A stretch of 14,035 nucleotides of DNA from the NCBI GenBank assembly GCA_035689345.1, contig DASSLR010000029.1, forward strand, positions 1 through 14,035. The letters run 5' to 3'. Shown here piece by piece: positions 12,827 through 14,035 of the stretch. Position 1 is the first letter of the stretch. Each line of letters begins with the position of its first letter. The notes beneath the pieces were generated by a model. It was not told the DNA's origin and ran no database searches. It was given only the letters and a program-made list of their open reading frames with translations. The stretch comes from CF-118 sp035689345 (GTDB lineage: Bacteria > Chloroflexota > Dormibacteria > Dormibacterales > Dormibacteraceae). The position numbers and the translations under genes are program-made.

Positions 12827-14035
12827 ATGGGCGCAGACCTGGAGCGACTGACTAGGCGGGAGCTGGAGATTGGCGCCTTGGTGGCGGAGGGCCTGACCTA
12901 CCGCGAGATCGCCGACAAGCTCTTCATCAGCAACCGAACCGCCGAATGGCACGTCGAGCAGATTCAGAACAAGCTCGGCCTGAGGTCCCGCAGCCAGATC
13001 GCCGCCCGGTTTGCCCAGGCCGAAGTCTTGCGATCTCTGCGGACCAGCGGCGAATCAGCGGGGAAGGCTCTGTGGCCGGCGCAGCCAAGCCTCCTCGTGG
13101 GTCGCGAACGCGAGACCGCGGAGATCAGCCAGCTGTTGCTGCGGCCGGACGTTCGACTTGTAACCGTCACCGGCCCGCCGGGCGTGGGCAAGACGAGCCT
13201 CGGTGTACGCATCGCGCAAGAGCTGGCAGACGAGTTCAGCGGCGGGGCATGTTTTGTTGACCTGTCGGCCATCAGAGAACCGACGCTGGTTCCGTCGGCT
13301 ATCGCTCAGGTGGTCGGCACTCGACCGAAATTCCAGGAAATGCTGAGCGCCCTCAGAACCAAGCAGATGATGATCATGCTCGACAACTTCGAGCAGGTCC
13401 TGACGGCCGCCGCGAACATCGCGGAACTGCTTGTGGCGTGTGGGGGAATCAAGATCCTGGTGACCAGCCGCGAATCCCTCCACCTCTTGCGCTGGGAGCA
13501 CGAGTATCCACTCAAGCCTCTTCAGCTGCCCGACGTGGATCGCTTGCCTGCTCCTGCGGAGCTGTCGTCGGTCCCATCGGTGGCACTTTTTTTGGAGCGT
13601 GCCAGAGCCCGGAATCCTGAGTTCGACTACGGGCCTTCAGCGGGCGCCACCATCGCCAGCATCTGTGTGCGTCTGGACGGCATACCTCTCGCCATCGAGC
13701 TGGCGGCTGCTGCGACCAAGTCAATGCCGCCGGCGAGGATTCTTTCCCGGCTGATTGAGCGCTCGGAGATACTTGCGCAGACTGGTCCCGACTTCCCATC
13801 GCGGCATCGATCCCTCAACGAAGCCATCGGCACGAGCTATGCCCTGCTGACGCAAGACGAGCGAGTGATCTTCGGGCGGCTCGGCGTCTTCAACGGAGGC
13901 TTCGATCTCGAGGCCCTGGAAGCTGTCTGCACCGGGGCCGGCATCACGCCCGACTATGCCGTCCAACTGCTTGTGGGCCTGGTCGAAAAGTCGCTGGTTC
14001 AGCTGCAGCCAGGCGGAGCCCGCTACGCCCTACTG
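12827..14035 (+). CDS. Transcriptional regulator: N-terminal LuxR-type HTH plus NB-ARC-like ATPase (cut by window end)
   Basis: The frame is open from the ATG at 12827 through the last base, giving 403 residues without a stop. Residues 5-62 form a LuxR/GerE HTH: LTRRELEIGALVAEGLTYRE, IADKLFISNRTAEWHVEQ and IQNKLGLRSRSQ. An NB-ARC/AAA-type ATPase follows, with LVGRERE near 90, Walker A GPPGVGKTS at 116-124, Walker B MMIMLDNFEQ at 181-190, the sensor LVTSRE at 211-216, and the GIPLAIELAAA motif at 285-295. Then comes a winged-helix-like region with SYALLTQDERVIFGRLGVF. Related proteins continue with TPR repeats, which would lie beyond the window. The start is firm: an in-frame TAA lies 21 nt upstream and no other start codon intervenes. 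It probably acts as an ATP-dependent switch on the divergent SnoaL/secreted-protein pair (inference). Confidence 0.9.
   Translation, partial: MGADLERLTRRELEIGALVAEGLTYREIADKLFISNRTAEWHVEQIQNKLGLRSRSQIAARFAQAEVLRSLRTSGESAGKALWPAQPSLLVGRERETAEISQLLLRPDVRLVTVTGPPGVGKTSLGVRIAQELADEFSGGACFVDLSAIREPTLVPSAIAQVVGTRPKFQEMLSALRTKQMMIMLDNFEQVLTAAANIAELLVACGGIKILVTSRESLHLLRWEHEYPLKPLQLPDVDRLPAPAELSSVPSVALFLERARARNPEFDYGPSAGATIASICVRLDGIPLAIELAAAATKSMPPARILSRLIERSEILAQTGPDFPSRHRSLNEAIGTSYALLTQDERVIFGRLGVFNGGFDLEALEAVCTGAGITPDYAVQLLVGLVEKSLVQLQPGGARYALL

Overview
This is a GC-rich bacterial window with frequent GTG and TTG starts and long runs of overlapping genes. It is dominated by a minus-strand haem biosynthesis operon of the coproporphyrin-dependent type: a HemQ-family coproheme decarboxylase plus a Bacillus-like ferrochelatase. 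That pathway is typical of monoderm bacteria (Actinobacteriota, Firmicutes and relatives). The gene style fits an actinobacterium or a related soil lineage such as Dormibacterota or Chloroflexota. This placement is inferred; no taxonomic marker was checked.

Layout. Positions 1-274 hold an array of TGACYRCAGTT-like repeats and a truncated tRNA-Asn gene. Positions 275-8232 (minus strand) hold, in transcription order, a MerR/excisionase-type HTH regulator, hemA, hemC, hemD, hemB, hemQ, hemL, hemE and hemH. Each junction overlaps by 4 nt (ATGA, GTGA or TTGA), except hemE/hemH, which overlaps by 11 nt. Together they run from glutamyl-tRNA to uroporphyrinogen and coproporphyrinogen, then from iron insertion to decarboxylation. 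The one step after HemE not encoded here is the oxidation of coproporphyrinogen III (CgoX/HemY). Positions 8357-8518 carry the 3' remnant of an epoxide hydrolase gene. At 8675-11496 a TetR repressor diverges from an MMPL/RND-family membrane exporter, with a near-palindromic operator candidate between them.

An intact tRNA-Asn(GTT) lies at 11626-11700. Its leader and first 37 nt match the truncated copy at the left end, giving a 41-bp perfect direct repeat 11.5 kb apart. Two minus-strand genes follow: a secreted beta-rich protein and, upstream of it, a SnoaL-like protein. They diverge from a large regulator with an N-terminal LuxR-type HTH and an NB-ARC-like ATPase, which is cut by the right edge of the window.

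Points most worth a second look: the haem-operon regulator whose HTH can only be joined to an ATG by correcting a six-base homopolymer; a very short glutamyl-tRNA reductase without the C-terminal dimerisation domain; and the duplicated tRNA-Asn leader and 5' half with its repeat array.
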